From: Marchantia polymorpha subsp. ruderalis
Lineage: Eukaryota > Streptophyta > Marchantiopsida > Marchantiales > Marchantiaceae
Direction of reading: 5' to 3'
DNA length: 64,000 nucleotides
Assembly: GCA_037833965.1 (NCBI GenBank)
Contig: AP031358.1
Coordinates: 7,696,001 to 7,760,000 of the forward strand
Under the pieces are notes generated by a model. The model was not told the DNA's origin. It worked only from the letters and a program-made list of their open reading frames with translations, and did no database searches. Below, piece by piece: positions 11,577-21,750 of the stretch; position 1 is the first letter of the stretch, and each line of letters starts with the position of its first letter. Both the position numbers and the translations under genes were made by a program.

Positions 11577-12365
11577 CAAGTTGGTGGAAATTTTGGATAT
11601 AACATCATATCTTTCGATGGCCACGGTGATTATTTGCTTTGGGAGAAGCAAGTAAAAGTAAAATTACGATCCATGGGTCTCACTATCTGCATGGGAGAAA
11701 AACCTTTTAGCATAAATGACATCGAATGGGCTGCGGCTCAAGACCAGGCAGTTTGCACTGTGCTGGCATATCTAGACCCTACTATACTCAAGCAGGTTGA
11801 GGAGTACTTTGAAGTTTCAAAGTTGCTTGATGCGCTTCAGCAACGGTTTCATCAGAAGAATCCAACGATTGTGATGAACACTTACATGCGATTGTAACGG
11901 TTTACTATGAAGCCCGGCACGCGCATACAGGACCACATTCACGCCTATGGAAATCTATTGGTGGATCTTCGGAGTATGGGGGAGGAGCTTACTGACACGA
12001 AGAAGGCAATGCATCTTCTCCACTCATTGCCATCTACCTATCAGACACTATCAAAGATTCTCCTTCATCGTCAGAACTCAGCAGTCACTTACAACAAGGT
12101 TGTAAGTGCACTTTTGACGGATGCGGTTGAGCAGGAGCTGTTATCTCCTTCCGTCCCACCGCTTTTTGGGACATCACTTATTATGACAAGAGGTCAGTCA
12201 CAACCAAGAGACATCCATGATTCAAGACGTCCAGGCTTGAAGAGTCAGAGATCAAAATCCCCTGATCGAAGGAAAGTCCAGTTTATGGCTCAATAATTTG
12301 ACAAGAAGAATGTTGTTTGTTGAAGCTGTGGTAAGAAAGGCCACATCATGAAGTTTTGCCGGATG
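11577..12365 (+). pseudogene. Copia gag region
   Basis: Shows the UBN2/gag-polypeptide pattern of Copia elements: FDGHGDYLLWEKQVKVKLRS near the start, then the LLDALQQRF segment and the LRSMGEELTDTKKAMHLLHS segment. It ends in a zinc knuckle (CGKKGHIMKFC, near 12,318-12,360). The nested Gypsy element begins about 30 bases after the knuckle. Broken fossil. Confidence 0.85.
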
Positions 12366-12390
12366 ACAAGTACAACCTCCCCTTCAGTGG

Positions 12391-12797
12391 TGTAACCATC
12401 TTTAGTTAGTTAGAACTAAAGTAGAGGTTACTCTAAATATTGATGTAGATACTTTAGTGTGCACTAGAGCTAGCTGCCACGTCAGCGATCCGCGCACTTG
12501 GTAGGTACACAGTGGATGTGTTAGTTGACAGTGCCATGTCAGCAATCCGTGCGCTTGTAGGTAAGGATTGAGTGTGTTAGTTGGTGCGCCACGTCAGCAA
12601 TCCGTGTGCTTGTTAGGGTTATCCGCCACGTCATCCATCCACTAGGAGTGGGATGGATGGTGGGGATTAGATCTTATCTCCTTGTACTTGTTGGTGAGAG
12701 CTATATAAGGGAGAGGAGAACCATTGTTGGTATCTCTCATCTTCAGAGTTTACGTTTCTATCTTCGAGTGAGCTTCTCTCTAAACCCTAGTGTTACA
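12391..12797 (+). repeat. Chromovirus 5' LTR
   Basis: Starts TGTAACC and ends GTTACA. It holds the TATA box CTATATAAG at 12,701-12,709 and a telobox AAACCCTA at 12,782-12,789 near its 3' end. Within it a CCACGTCAGC(A/G)ATCCG unit is repeated about three times. Confidence 0.93.
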
Positions 12798-12812
12798 ATG
12801 GTATTAGAGCGA
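12798..12812 (+). promoter_or_regulatory. Chromovirus primer-binding site
   Basis: TGGTATTAGAGC follows the 5' LTR almost directly and differs from the standard initiator tRNA-Met complement TGGTATCAGAGC at one base. Confidence 0.85.
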
Positions 12813-12963
12813 CCTTGCTCTTTCCTTGAGTGTGGATTTACCGCTCATGGAATAGCAAGTGAGTGATGATGGAGTGTAGTGTTGAGAGTGTATAGAGGCT
12901 GGCAGAGGTCATTCATCTGCATGTAGAGAGAGGTGGAAAGGGGAAAATTGTGGTTTTGCAGAT

Positions 12964-13182
12964 ATGGACGGGATTGACAAGAATCCAGTACCGCATTGGC
13001 CAATTCCTAACCTATTCGATATTCACCTTCGTTGCATGAAGAAACATCATTTTCGGATGTACATTGTGGCTTGTTGGGGTGCAGATTTTATGACTAGAGT
13101 GATGGAGTCACAAGTGCCACTGATTCTTCCAATAGTTTCTTATGAAGAGACTTGGGGTTGTACTATATACATTCTATACTGA
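12964..13182 (+). CDS. Chromovirus leader ORF, 72 codons (fossil element)
   Basis: Lies between the primer-binding site and gag of the nested element. Its C-terminal half (VMESQVPLILPIVSY) aligns without gaps to the leader ORF at 8,525-8,740 in the other Gypsy-type fragment. Both ORFs are 71-72 codons long and end a similar distance after the PIVSY motif. No known domain is recognised. Whether it was ever translated cannot be decided from the sequence. Confidence 0.5.
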   Translation: MDGIDKNPVPHWPIPNLFDIHLRCMKKHHFRMYIVACWGADFMTRVMESQVPLILPIVSYEETWGCTIYILY

Positions 13183-13413
13183 ATGTTTCATGGATTTGAA
13201 TCGCGAACCACCTATCCCGGTTTGATTTATCACTTATGTAGAGATTAGAACAGTATATAGACAGAAGAGTATATGGAGAGATTTTCTTGTGAGGAATTAT
13301 GGAGAGGAGTACTATAGAGCTGTGATAGAGTCACCTGCACCTTTTGTGACTCCTTTGTTAAGAGGTCACATAGTGATTATACTCACTTTGTATTAGAGGG
13401 AGTGTGAGAAAGT

Positions 13414-14460
13414 ATGGGGACATCAATTGATATGGGTGAGGTTCTCAATGCAATCATGGCGGAGATGAAAGAGTTGAAAAAAGCGATTGTAGATGGGCAT
13501 ACCAAGCAGCAAGCCATGGAAGATAAAATCTTCGCATTGGAGAATGAGAAAGTAGTGAGAGAGAGAGTTGGAGAGATGGAAGTTGAACCTCAAGTTCATC
13601 CAGAACCAACTCCTTTTGATGCAGCAGAGGCAAATAGGAGACTTCTTCAAGATATTGAAGATCAAGCAAATCTTTTGCTTCGAATGGTAAAATCCTGTAA
13701 GGTGGAAGCTTACAAAGGGAGTAGAGCAATGGGAGTGTTAGAGGGATGGATTATGAGGATGAATATTCATTTATCCCATTTTCATGTTTCTGATTATATT
13801 GCAAGAAAGTTCATGAGATCTTATCTTACAGATAAGGCTCTCACATGGTACACAACATGGGAGAGAATGCTTTCAGAACGAGATGCTACCATTTCGTGAA
13901 GTGGAATGCATCAGGACTTCTGCAAAATTTTCAAGCGGTGAATTCTCTTCAAACGGCAAGAATGAAGTTGTGGGATCTGAAGCAGAAAGGAGGTATTCAT
14001 GAGTACATTGAAGAATTTCGTGATCTTCAACTATCTATCATGGATATGAGTGGAGCTGAAGCCTTGGACGTGTTCAAACGAGGCTTGAAAGATCGAATTC
14101 GAAAGGAGGTGATGGTAAGCAATCCATCTACTGTGAATGAAGCAATCGCAATTGCTCAACGAATTTCGGGTGCTTTTGGTGTCACACACGGTGAACTAGT
14201 GAGCAATTTTCAAGATCCATCTGTTCCAACACCGATGGAGTTGGGAAACCTTCGACGTAGAGAAGGTTTTGCACCAACAAGAGGACCACCACCAAGATTT
14301 GGAGGTGAGATTCGGCGATCATGAGTTCCAAATTTGCAAGAAGGTTATGCAAATAACGGCATGGTTCGAGGAGGAGTTGGAGTTCGTGACAATCGTCAAT
14401 GCTATGCATGTGGACAAATGGGTCACATAGCCAAGTTTTGTCGAGTTTGGCCGACACAAC
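13414..14460 (+). pseudogene. Chromovirus gag region
   Basis: Begins MGTSIDMGEVLNAIMAEM, has a charged coiled-coil-like N-terminal part, then a Gypsy gag core (KALTWYTTW, then LWDLKQKGGIHEYIEEF) and ends in the zinc knuckle CYACGQMGHIAKFC near 14,400. Gag makes the particle and binds element RNA. Fossil, broken. Confidence 0.85.
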
Positions 14461-14639
14461 AAGAAGGACGGCCCATGTAGCGACGACCGTTCAACAATAT
14501 GGAGGGGATAGAGTATGAAGAGGTAGAGGAAGCAGTTTCGGGAAACAAAGATCACCAGTATTCTTGCCTCGCGGCCTTACTGGCTCTACAAAGCGAAGAA
14601 AAGACGAGGTTGGAAGAAGATGATGGTTGGGAGCTCATG

Positions 14640-17087
14640 GAAGGAGTAAGAAGCAAGCTCAACTCATTGTCACTGATGGTTTCATGGAAGTATACAAGGT
14701 GAGAGTTTTAATTGATCTTGGAGCAACTGAAAATTTTCTATCAAGGAGTGTTGCTATGAAGTTAGATTTGATGTTGATGAAGGACGTGAGTGAAGAAGTT
14801 GAATTGCCAAACGGGCAAACTTAAGTGATAGAAACAATACCACGGAGTGTAGAATTATCCATAGGTAGATACAAGGAGAGCATTGAATGGAGAGTAATTC
14901 GTTTAGCTCGATATGATGTCATCCTTGGAATGCCATGGATGGAGCAATATAATCCGAAGGTAGATTGGAGAAGAAAAGTGATTACAAGTAGTGGATGGAA
15001 AATCTATGGAGATAGAATTAGATCTCAGAATAGGAAGTTACCCCTCTTTGTGATGGGTAGAGCATCCATTTCTAGAGATGATGTATGTTTCCTTGGACTT
15101 ATAAGAGATATTGGGTCCACGGACAAACCTTACATCCCGGAGTACTTGAACGACATTTTTATGGAGTATAAAGATTGTTTTCTATATGATCTACCTGCAG
15201 GATTACCACCAAAGAGGCAAGTAGATCATAAGATTGAGGTGATACCTGGAAGTACACCAACTTGCAAAGCTTCATATCGTTTGGCTCCAAACGAATTGGA
15301 AGAATGTAAAGCTCAAGTGGAGGAGATGTTGAGCAAGGGATTCATTCAACCAAGTGTTTCACCTTATGGAGCTCCAGTACTCTTTGTGAAGAAGAAGGAT
15401 GGATCCATGAGACTATGTATCGATTATCACGGGTTGAATTAGCAAACGGTGAAAAACAAATATCCATTACCTCGCATGGATGATTTGTTTGATCAACTTC
15501 AAGGAGCGAAGTACTTCACCAAGCTAGATTTGAGAAGCGGCTACAATCAAATTCGAATTGCAGATGAAGATGTTCACAATACAGCTTTTCGTACTAGGTG
15601 TGGACACTTTGAGTATCTAGAAGTGAAAATTCAGCCGGATTGGTGGAGCAAGATGTCACAAGCCACAAAGGAGTATGAAGAGATCACTCGAGCACTACAA
15701 ACTGGGAAGGCAGAGAAATCTCGAGGTTTGGCGTTTTACATCAGCGTATATGGATTCCACAAAATCACGATTTGCGCACAATGATTTTGGCAGAAAGTCA
15801 TGAGATAGTCATTGCAGGTCATGTGGAAGTGGAGAAAACCGTGGAGAGTATACAACGAGAGTACTATTAGCCCAAAATACGTGAGGATGTGGAGTCTTAT
15901 GTTCGAAGTTGTGTTGCTTGTCAACAAAACAAGGCAAGTAATCAAAAACCAGCGGGTTTATTACAACCTCTTCCTATTCCCGAACAGCGGTGGGAACATG
16001 TCACCATGGATCTTGTATGTGAGTTACCAAGGACTTCGTTAGGATATGATTTAGTGGTGGTTTTTGTGGACAAATTGAGCAAGATGATTCACATCAGGCC
16101 AACCACAAAAACAGTAACAGCTCCACAACTAGCTCAATTGTATCTAGATGCAGTTTTTGTGAATCATGGCTTAAGCAACGTGTTAATCACGGATAGAGGT
16201 ACTCATTTCACTAGTTTATTTTGGAAAACTTTGTTTAGTTTTTTCAAAACAAAACTAGCAATGTCAATGGCCTATCACCCTCAAACGGATGGACAAACTC
16301 AGAGGGCAAATAGAACCATAGAGTATATGCTACGAGCATTCACATTAGAAGAGCAAGAAGAGTGGGACAACCTTTTGCCACTTGTGGAATTTGCATATAA
16401 CAATTCTGTTAATGCATCCACAAAAGTGTATCCATTTTTTCTTATGTATGGAGCTCATCCTATAACTCCTTCAAGTTTGATGAGACTTCCCAAAGGAGAG
16501 GAGTTTTCGATCAAAGTTGCAGCAGTCAACGAATTTGTGGAGCATATTCACCGAGGACTACATCAGGCCAAGGAGAAGTTGGTGATAGCTCAAAATCGAC
16601 AAAAGCAGCATGCCGATGCTCATCGTAGAGAAGTGGTTTTTGAGGTTGGAGATCATGTTTGGTTATCTATAACGAATTTGTCTCTTGTAGGAACATCAAA
16701 GTTGAACCCTAGGTTCATTGGTCCATTTTTGGTTTTGAAGCGTGTTGGTGAAGTGTCATACAAGTTGGAACTTTCGTCACATATGAAAATACATCCAATA
16801 TTTCATGTGTCACGATTGCGAAAATATGTACCACGACCAAAACAATCACCAACCAACCAGCACCACCTCCTCTTCCAACCTTGATAGCAGATCATGAGGA
16901 GTTTGAGGTAGAAAAGATACTCAAGAAACGTATTCGAGGTCATAAATATCCCAAAGTAGAGTATTTGATTCAATGGAAAGGCTATCCATCGTATGAATCA
17001 ACTTGGAAACCAGCTAAAAATTTAGCAAATGCACCTTTGATAGTTCAGGAGTTTGAACGTATGTGCAACGAGGACGTTGCATCTTAA
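14640..17087 (+). pseudogene. Chromovirus pol region with chromodomain
   Basis: Parts in order: aspartic protease (LIDLGATENFLS, near 14,705) with the ILGMPWM flap-side motif; reverse transcriptase start ([17 protein letters not shown] and [22 protein letters not shown], about 15,390-15,560); integrase zinc-binding remnant and catalytic core (about 15,890-16,600, with TDRGTHFTS and AYHPQTDGQTQRANRTIE); and a chromodomain (about 16,900-17,060, VEYLIQWKGYPSYESTWKP) that in this family targets integration to chromatin. Fossil, incomplete and broken. Confidence 0.88.
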
Positions 17088-17100
17088 AAGGAGGGAGGTT

Positions 17101-17508
17101 TGTAACCATCTTTAGTTAGTTAGAACTAAAGTAGATGTTACTCTAAATATTGATGTAGATACTTTAGTGTGCACTAGAGCTAGCTGCCACGTCAGCGATC
17201 CGCGCACTTGGTAGGTACACAGTGGATGTGTTAGTTGACAGTGCCACGTCAGCAATCCGTGTGCTTGTAGGTAAGGATTGAGTGTGTGAGTTGGGTGCGC
17301 CACGTCAGCGATCCGTGTGCTTGTTAGGGTTATCCGCCACGTCATCCATCCACTAGGAGTGAGATGGATGGTGGGGATTAGATCTTATCTCCTTGTACTT
17401 GTTGGTGAGAGCTATATAAGGGAGAGTAGAACCATTGTTGGTATCTCTCATCTTCAGGGTTTACGTTTCTATCTTCGAGTGAGCTTCTCTCTAAACCCTA
17501 GTGTTACA
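17101..17508 (+). repeat. Chromovirus 3' LTR
   Basis: Same sequence as 12,391-12,797 apart from about 8-9 differences. The purine-rich AAAAGGAGGGAGG sits just before it. The target duplication AGTGG follows at 17,509-17,513. Confidence 0.93.
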
Positions 17509-17619
17509 AGTGGCTAACGTTGCTGAACATCTTGATACTGAGGCTAACGATTTATACACGGATGCCCTATGATGCCAGAGATATGCCCTCTGCAATTCAC
17601 CGCAAGTTGTTGGTGATGT

Positions 17620-20600
17620 ATGGATTGTGGACAATGCTTGTTCTTATCACATTTGTTACATTAGAGAGCTCTTTTGTACTTTCTCCGTATCAAACGGTTC
17701 AGTTCTTATGGGGAACGATCAACCCTGTAAAATTGAGGGTGTTGGATGTGTAAAGATCCTCATGTTTGATTATGTCAACCGTACGTTGAACCATGTTAGG
17801 TTTATACCTAACATGAGAAAGAACTTGATATCTCTTGGAGTGTTGGACTCACATGGCTTAGAATGGAGTTCTAGGCAGGGCGTGTTAGATGTCAGATCAT
17901 GTGATAAGAAGGTTATTCTTCGGGGATACAAGCATAATAATCTGTACTTGTTAGAGGGCATCACTATTTGTGGCGAAGTTCACTTTACCAGATCTCGTGT
18001 TGAGATGTCTCATGTATGGCATTCCAGATTAGGCCATATGAGTGATCGATACATGTCTCTTCTTGATGAGAGAAAGGTGTTATCCGGTTTGGGTAAAGTC
18101 GACGTGTCATTTTGCGAACATTGCATCATGGGAAAACAACATAGGAAAACTTTTGGCATTGGAACTCATAGTTCCAAGGAGATACTGGAGTATGTACATA
18201 GTGATGTGTGGGGACACTCTCCTGTTGCCTCACTGTCTGGAAAGTTGTACTATGTCTCCTTTATAGATGATTACTCCAGGTATGTGTGGGTATATTTTCT
18301 TACCCACAAGTCGGAGGTGTTTTCAACCTTCAAAAGTTGGCGCATACAAGTTGAGACTCAGACCGGACACAAAGTGAAATACTTGCGATCAGATAATGGT
18401 GGCGAGTATACTAGTGAAGAATTTCAAAGGTATTGTACAGAGGAAGGGATTACTTGCCATTTCACAACGGTTTATACTCCACAACAAAATGTTGTTTTTG
18501 AACGACTCAATCGAACAGTGTTGGAGAAGGTGCGGAGTATGCTAAGCGAATCTCGTTTACCAGGGGAATTTTGGGCGAAGCTGTCAACACCGCAATTTAT
18601 TTGGTAAACCTTTCTCCTTCTAGTGCAATCAATTTCTCAACACCGTTTGAACTGAGACATAAACGGATGGCAGATTATAGTCGTTTGAAAATTTTTGGTT
18701 GTACTGCTTATCCTCTTATACCTAAGGAACAGAGGACAAAATTAGATCCTACATCCAAGAAATGTCGTTTTCTTGGATATGCTAGCGGTGTAAAAGGATA
18801 CATGCTATGGAATCCAGTTGCCAGGAAGGTGGTTGTTAGTAGAGATGTTTCTTTCAATAAGCATGGCTTATTGAAAGAGGGGGAGAATGTGGAGGCTAAC
18901 AAGGGGAAATCTTTACTCGCGGATACTGTTGTGGGGGAGTTTGATCATTCTATCACTAATGATATGTCACATGAAGAAGCATCGATACATGTGGAGCAAG
19001 TTCTTGAGGAACAAGAACTACAAGAGCAGGTTATTGTTGATAAGCCTATTGCAACAATACCAAACGAGAGAGATCAAACGGCAACGTCTACTAGGAGATC
19101 ATTACGATCTAGTAGAGCGCCTGAGAGATTTGGTGTATGGGCCAACTCATCCATTCTCAAAGATCGTGACCTTGAAGATGAGGATGGTACGGCGTTGATC
19201 TTGGAAGAAGGTGAACCCTCTTCATACAGAGAAGCTCAAGCTTCGGTCAACAAGCTTGAATGGAATGCTGCTATGGAACGGGAGATGCAGTCACTGATTG
19301 ACAACAAGACTTCGGAGTTGGTTGAGCTTCCTAAAAATGAGACAGTGATTGACTCCAAATGGGTGTACAAGCTGAAAGACAATCCAGCAGGAGATGAGGC
19401 AAGAATCTTCAAAGCTAGATTGGTGGCTAGAGGTTTCACATAGGAAAAGGGTGTGGATTATAACAAAGTTTTTTTGCATGTAGCAAAATACGCTACAATT
19501 CGTCTGGTATGTGCGCTGGCCGCAACATTCAGTCTTGTTATGGATCAGATGGATGTGGTTACAGCTTTTCTTTATGGATATTTAGAAGAGGAGATCTACA
19601 TGAGACAACCAATTGGCTTTGAGGTTAAAGGCCAAGAGAGGTGGGTTTGTAGATTACTGAAATCATTGTATGGATTGAAGCAAGCTCCTAGGCAGTGGAA
19701 TACACCATTTGATGAGTTTATGAAGGCACAAGGTTTTCTGCGAAGTGTGTATGATCCTTGTGTCTATATGAAGAAGGTGGATGATGAGACTTTCAATCTC
19801 ATCATTTTAGTACTCTACGTTGACGACATGCTTATCTTGGCAAAAAACCAATCCGATGTCGATGAATGCAAGAGCCAGCTGAAGTCTGCATTTAAGATGA
19901 AGGATATGGGGGAGTCAAGAAGGATACTAGGCATGGATATTCATAGAGATTTTGAACAGAAGAAGCTATGGCTGAGTCAGGGCAAGTATGTTCGCCGTAT
20001 ATTTGACAGGTTCAACATGGCCGATTCGAAAGGAGTATGGACTCATATGCCAGCACATTTTAAACTCTCCGCAGCTCAATGTCCTACAGATGCTGTGGAA
20101 AAGTGAAGAATGTCATGTGTTTCCTATGAACAAGCTGTAGGCAGCCTCATGTATTTAATGATGTGCACTAGGCCTGATATTGCTCTAGCAATGGGGAAGG
20201 TGAGCAAGTACATGTCAAATCCAGGAAAAGTTCACTGGAAAGCAGTGAAATGGATTCTGAGATATCTGAAGAATACTGTGGATTATGGCTTATTGTTTGA
20301 TGGCTTATTAGACAATGCCAAGTCCCTGTTTGGCTACGTTGATGCTGACTATGGACAAGATTTAGATAAGAGTAGATCTTCAACCGGATATGTGTTTACA
20401 CTTGGCGGCGGAAGCATTAGTTGGAGATCTATCTTGCAGAAGTGCGTAGCTCAGTCAACAACAGAAGCTGAGTACGTGGCAGCAGCAGAAGCAGCAAAGG
20501 AGGCTATTTGGTTAGATAAGCTTATCATGGAGATGGGACCAACACAAGGCGTGGTCAATCTTCATTGTGATAGCCAGAGTGCTTTACATTTGGCTGCGAA

Positions 20601-20811
20601 CCAAGTCATGGATAGCAGAGTGAAGCACATTGACATCAGGTATCACTTTATTAGACAAGCGGTGTCTGATAAAACAATTGAGCTAGTCAAGATTGACGAT
20701 AAACTCAATCCAGCTGATGCGTTGACCAAAGTTATTCCTTTGGAGAGTTTCAGGCAACATTGTGCTACTATGCAAGTTGTGCATAGGGATCACGAGAGAT
20801 ATGGTTCTTAG
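17620..20811 (+). pseudogene. Copia pol region
   Basis: Resumes after the nested element. Domains in order: protease (WIVDNACSYHI, about 17,615-17,970), GAG-pre-integrase and integrase (about 18,000-18,640, with VWHSRLGHMS and the DDYSRYVWVYF and LRSDNGGEYTSEEF core motifs), reverse transcriptase (about 19,240-20,000, with DVVTAFLYGYLEEEIYMRQP and the active-site VLYVDDM), RNase H (about 20,330-20,760, with STTEAEYVAAAEAAKEAIW and HIDIRYHFIRQAV). Integrase before reverse transcriptase defines Copia. Broken fossil. Confidence 0.9.
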
Positions 20812-21450
20812 TTACCTCTGTATATTGTTACTCTATCCTCTTATGGCTACGGCTTAGTTTTAGTTAACTCTCGTTTAAAGAAGGACCTTGTGATAGGTTT
20901 CCGTCTAGAACTTTCCGCAGAGTAATAATATAGGTTAGAGAGTTGATTAAAATTCCTTGACATGAGTTAAGGTGAGATTGTTGAGTTACCTCTGTATATT
21001 ATTACTCTGTCTTGGTATGAGAGTAATAATATAGTTTAGAGAGGTGACTAAAATTCCTTGACATGAGTTAAGGTGAGATTGTTGAGTTACCTCTCTATAT
21101 TATTACTCCATCTTGGTATGATAGTAATAATATAGATTAGAGAGGTGACTAAAATTCCTTGACATGAGTTAAGGTGAGATTGTTGAGTAACCTCTGTATA
21201 TTATTACTCTATCTTGGTATGAGAGTAATAATATAGGTTAGAGAGGTGACTAAAATTCCTTGACATGAGTTAAGGTGAGATTGTTGAGTTACCTCTGTAT
21301 ATTATTACTCTATCATGTCATGGCTACGGCTTAGTTCCAGTTAACTCTCGTTTAAAGAGGAAACTTCAGTCAGGATTCTGTCTAGAACTTTCCGCTGAGT
21401 AATAATATAGGTTAGAGAGGTTACTGAGACTACTTAATGTGAATTAAGGG
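20812..21450 (+). repeat. Tandem hairpin array before the Copia 3' LTR
   Basis: Three or so units with a spacing of 101 bp (repeat starts at 20,981, 21,082, 21,183 and 21,284) are flanked on both sides by longer versions (about 168 bp) carrying an extra GGCTACGGCTTAGTT segment. Each short unit folds: TATATTATTACTCT, an 11-base loop, AGAGTAATAATATA, with outer ACCTCT/AGAGGT pairing. Each unit ends GTTAAGGTGAGATTGTTGA, a degraded likeness of the real polypurine tract plus LTR start. Confidence 0.85.
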
Positions 21451-21456
21451 GGAGAT
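21443..21456 (+). promoter_or_regulatory. Copia polypurine tract
   Basis: The purine run AAGGGGGAGAT directly precedes the 3' LTR and is the expected plus-strand priming site. Confidence 0.85.
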
Positions 21457-21745
21457 TGTTGATGTTAACTCTAGTTGAGGAGTTAACTGAGGTTAGTTAA
21501 CCAAAGTTAACCACATATGTAGCTATTTATAGCTTAGAGTGGTTGATTACCTTGGGTATATATACCCTGAGGGTGATAGGAAGAGACTCACTTCAAGCAT
21601 TTAAGCAGTAAACTCTCTAGTGCTCTTCTCCCAGTGGACGTAGCCCTTGAGGGTGAACCACGTTATACTTTCGTGTCTCTGATGTCCACGTTATACTCTG
21701 GTGTCGATGTGACTGATTGATGAGTTCTGAGTTTTAACGTTCATA
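21457..21745 (+). repeat. Copia 3' LTR
   Basis: Nearly identical to 6,061-6,349 (about 8 differences). The palindrome GGGTATATATACCC recurs at 21,554-21,567. Target duplication TCACT follows at 21,746-21,750. Confidence 0.93.
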
Positions 21746-21750
21746 TCACT

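Larger units (their letters stand above)
12391..17508 (+). mobile_element. Nested Gypsy chromovirus (fossil)
   Basis: LTRs of about 407 bp lie at 12,391-12,797 and 17,101-17,508 with target duplication AGTGG (12,386-12,390 and 17,509-17,513) in Copia sequence. The primer site TGGTATTAGAGC (initiator tRNA-Met type) follows the 5' LTR and AAAAGGAGGGAGG precedes the 3' LTR. Recognisable in order: leader ORF, gag with CCHC knuckle (CYACGQMGHIAKFC), aspartic protease (LIDLGATENFLS), reverse transcriptase, integrase, and a C-terminal chromodomain, which places it among the chromoviruses. About 8-9 LTR differences (roughly 2%) make it younger than its host element. Ends look whole; the coding part is broken in several places. 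Confidence 0.93.
6061..21745 (+). mobile_element. Copia LTR retrotransposon with nested insertions (fossil)
   Basis: Matching 289-bp LTRs lie at 6,061-6,349 and 21,457-21,745, flanked by the 5-bp target duplication TCACT (6,056-6,060 and 21,746-21,750). A primer-binding site of the initiator-tRNA-Met type follows the 5' LTR and a purine tract (GGGGGAGA) precedes the 3' LTR. Domain order is gag, zinc knuckle, protease, integrase, reverse transcriptase, RNase H, which is the Copia order; the sequence style is closest to the Tork/TNT1-94 lineage. About 8 differences between LTRs (roughly 3%) suggest a moderately young insertion. It is broken: other elements have inserted into it and the coding part carries about half a dozen further breaks. 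Confidence 0.93.
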
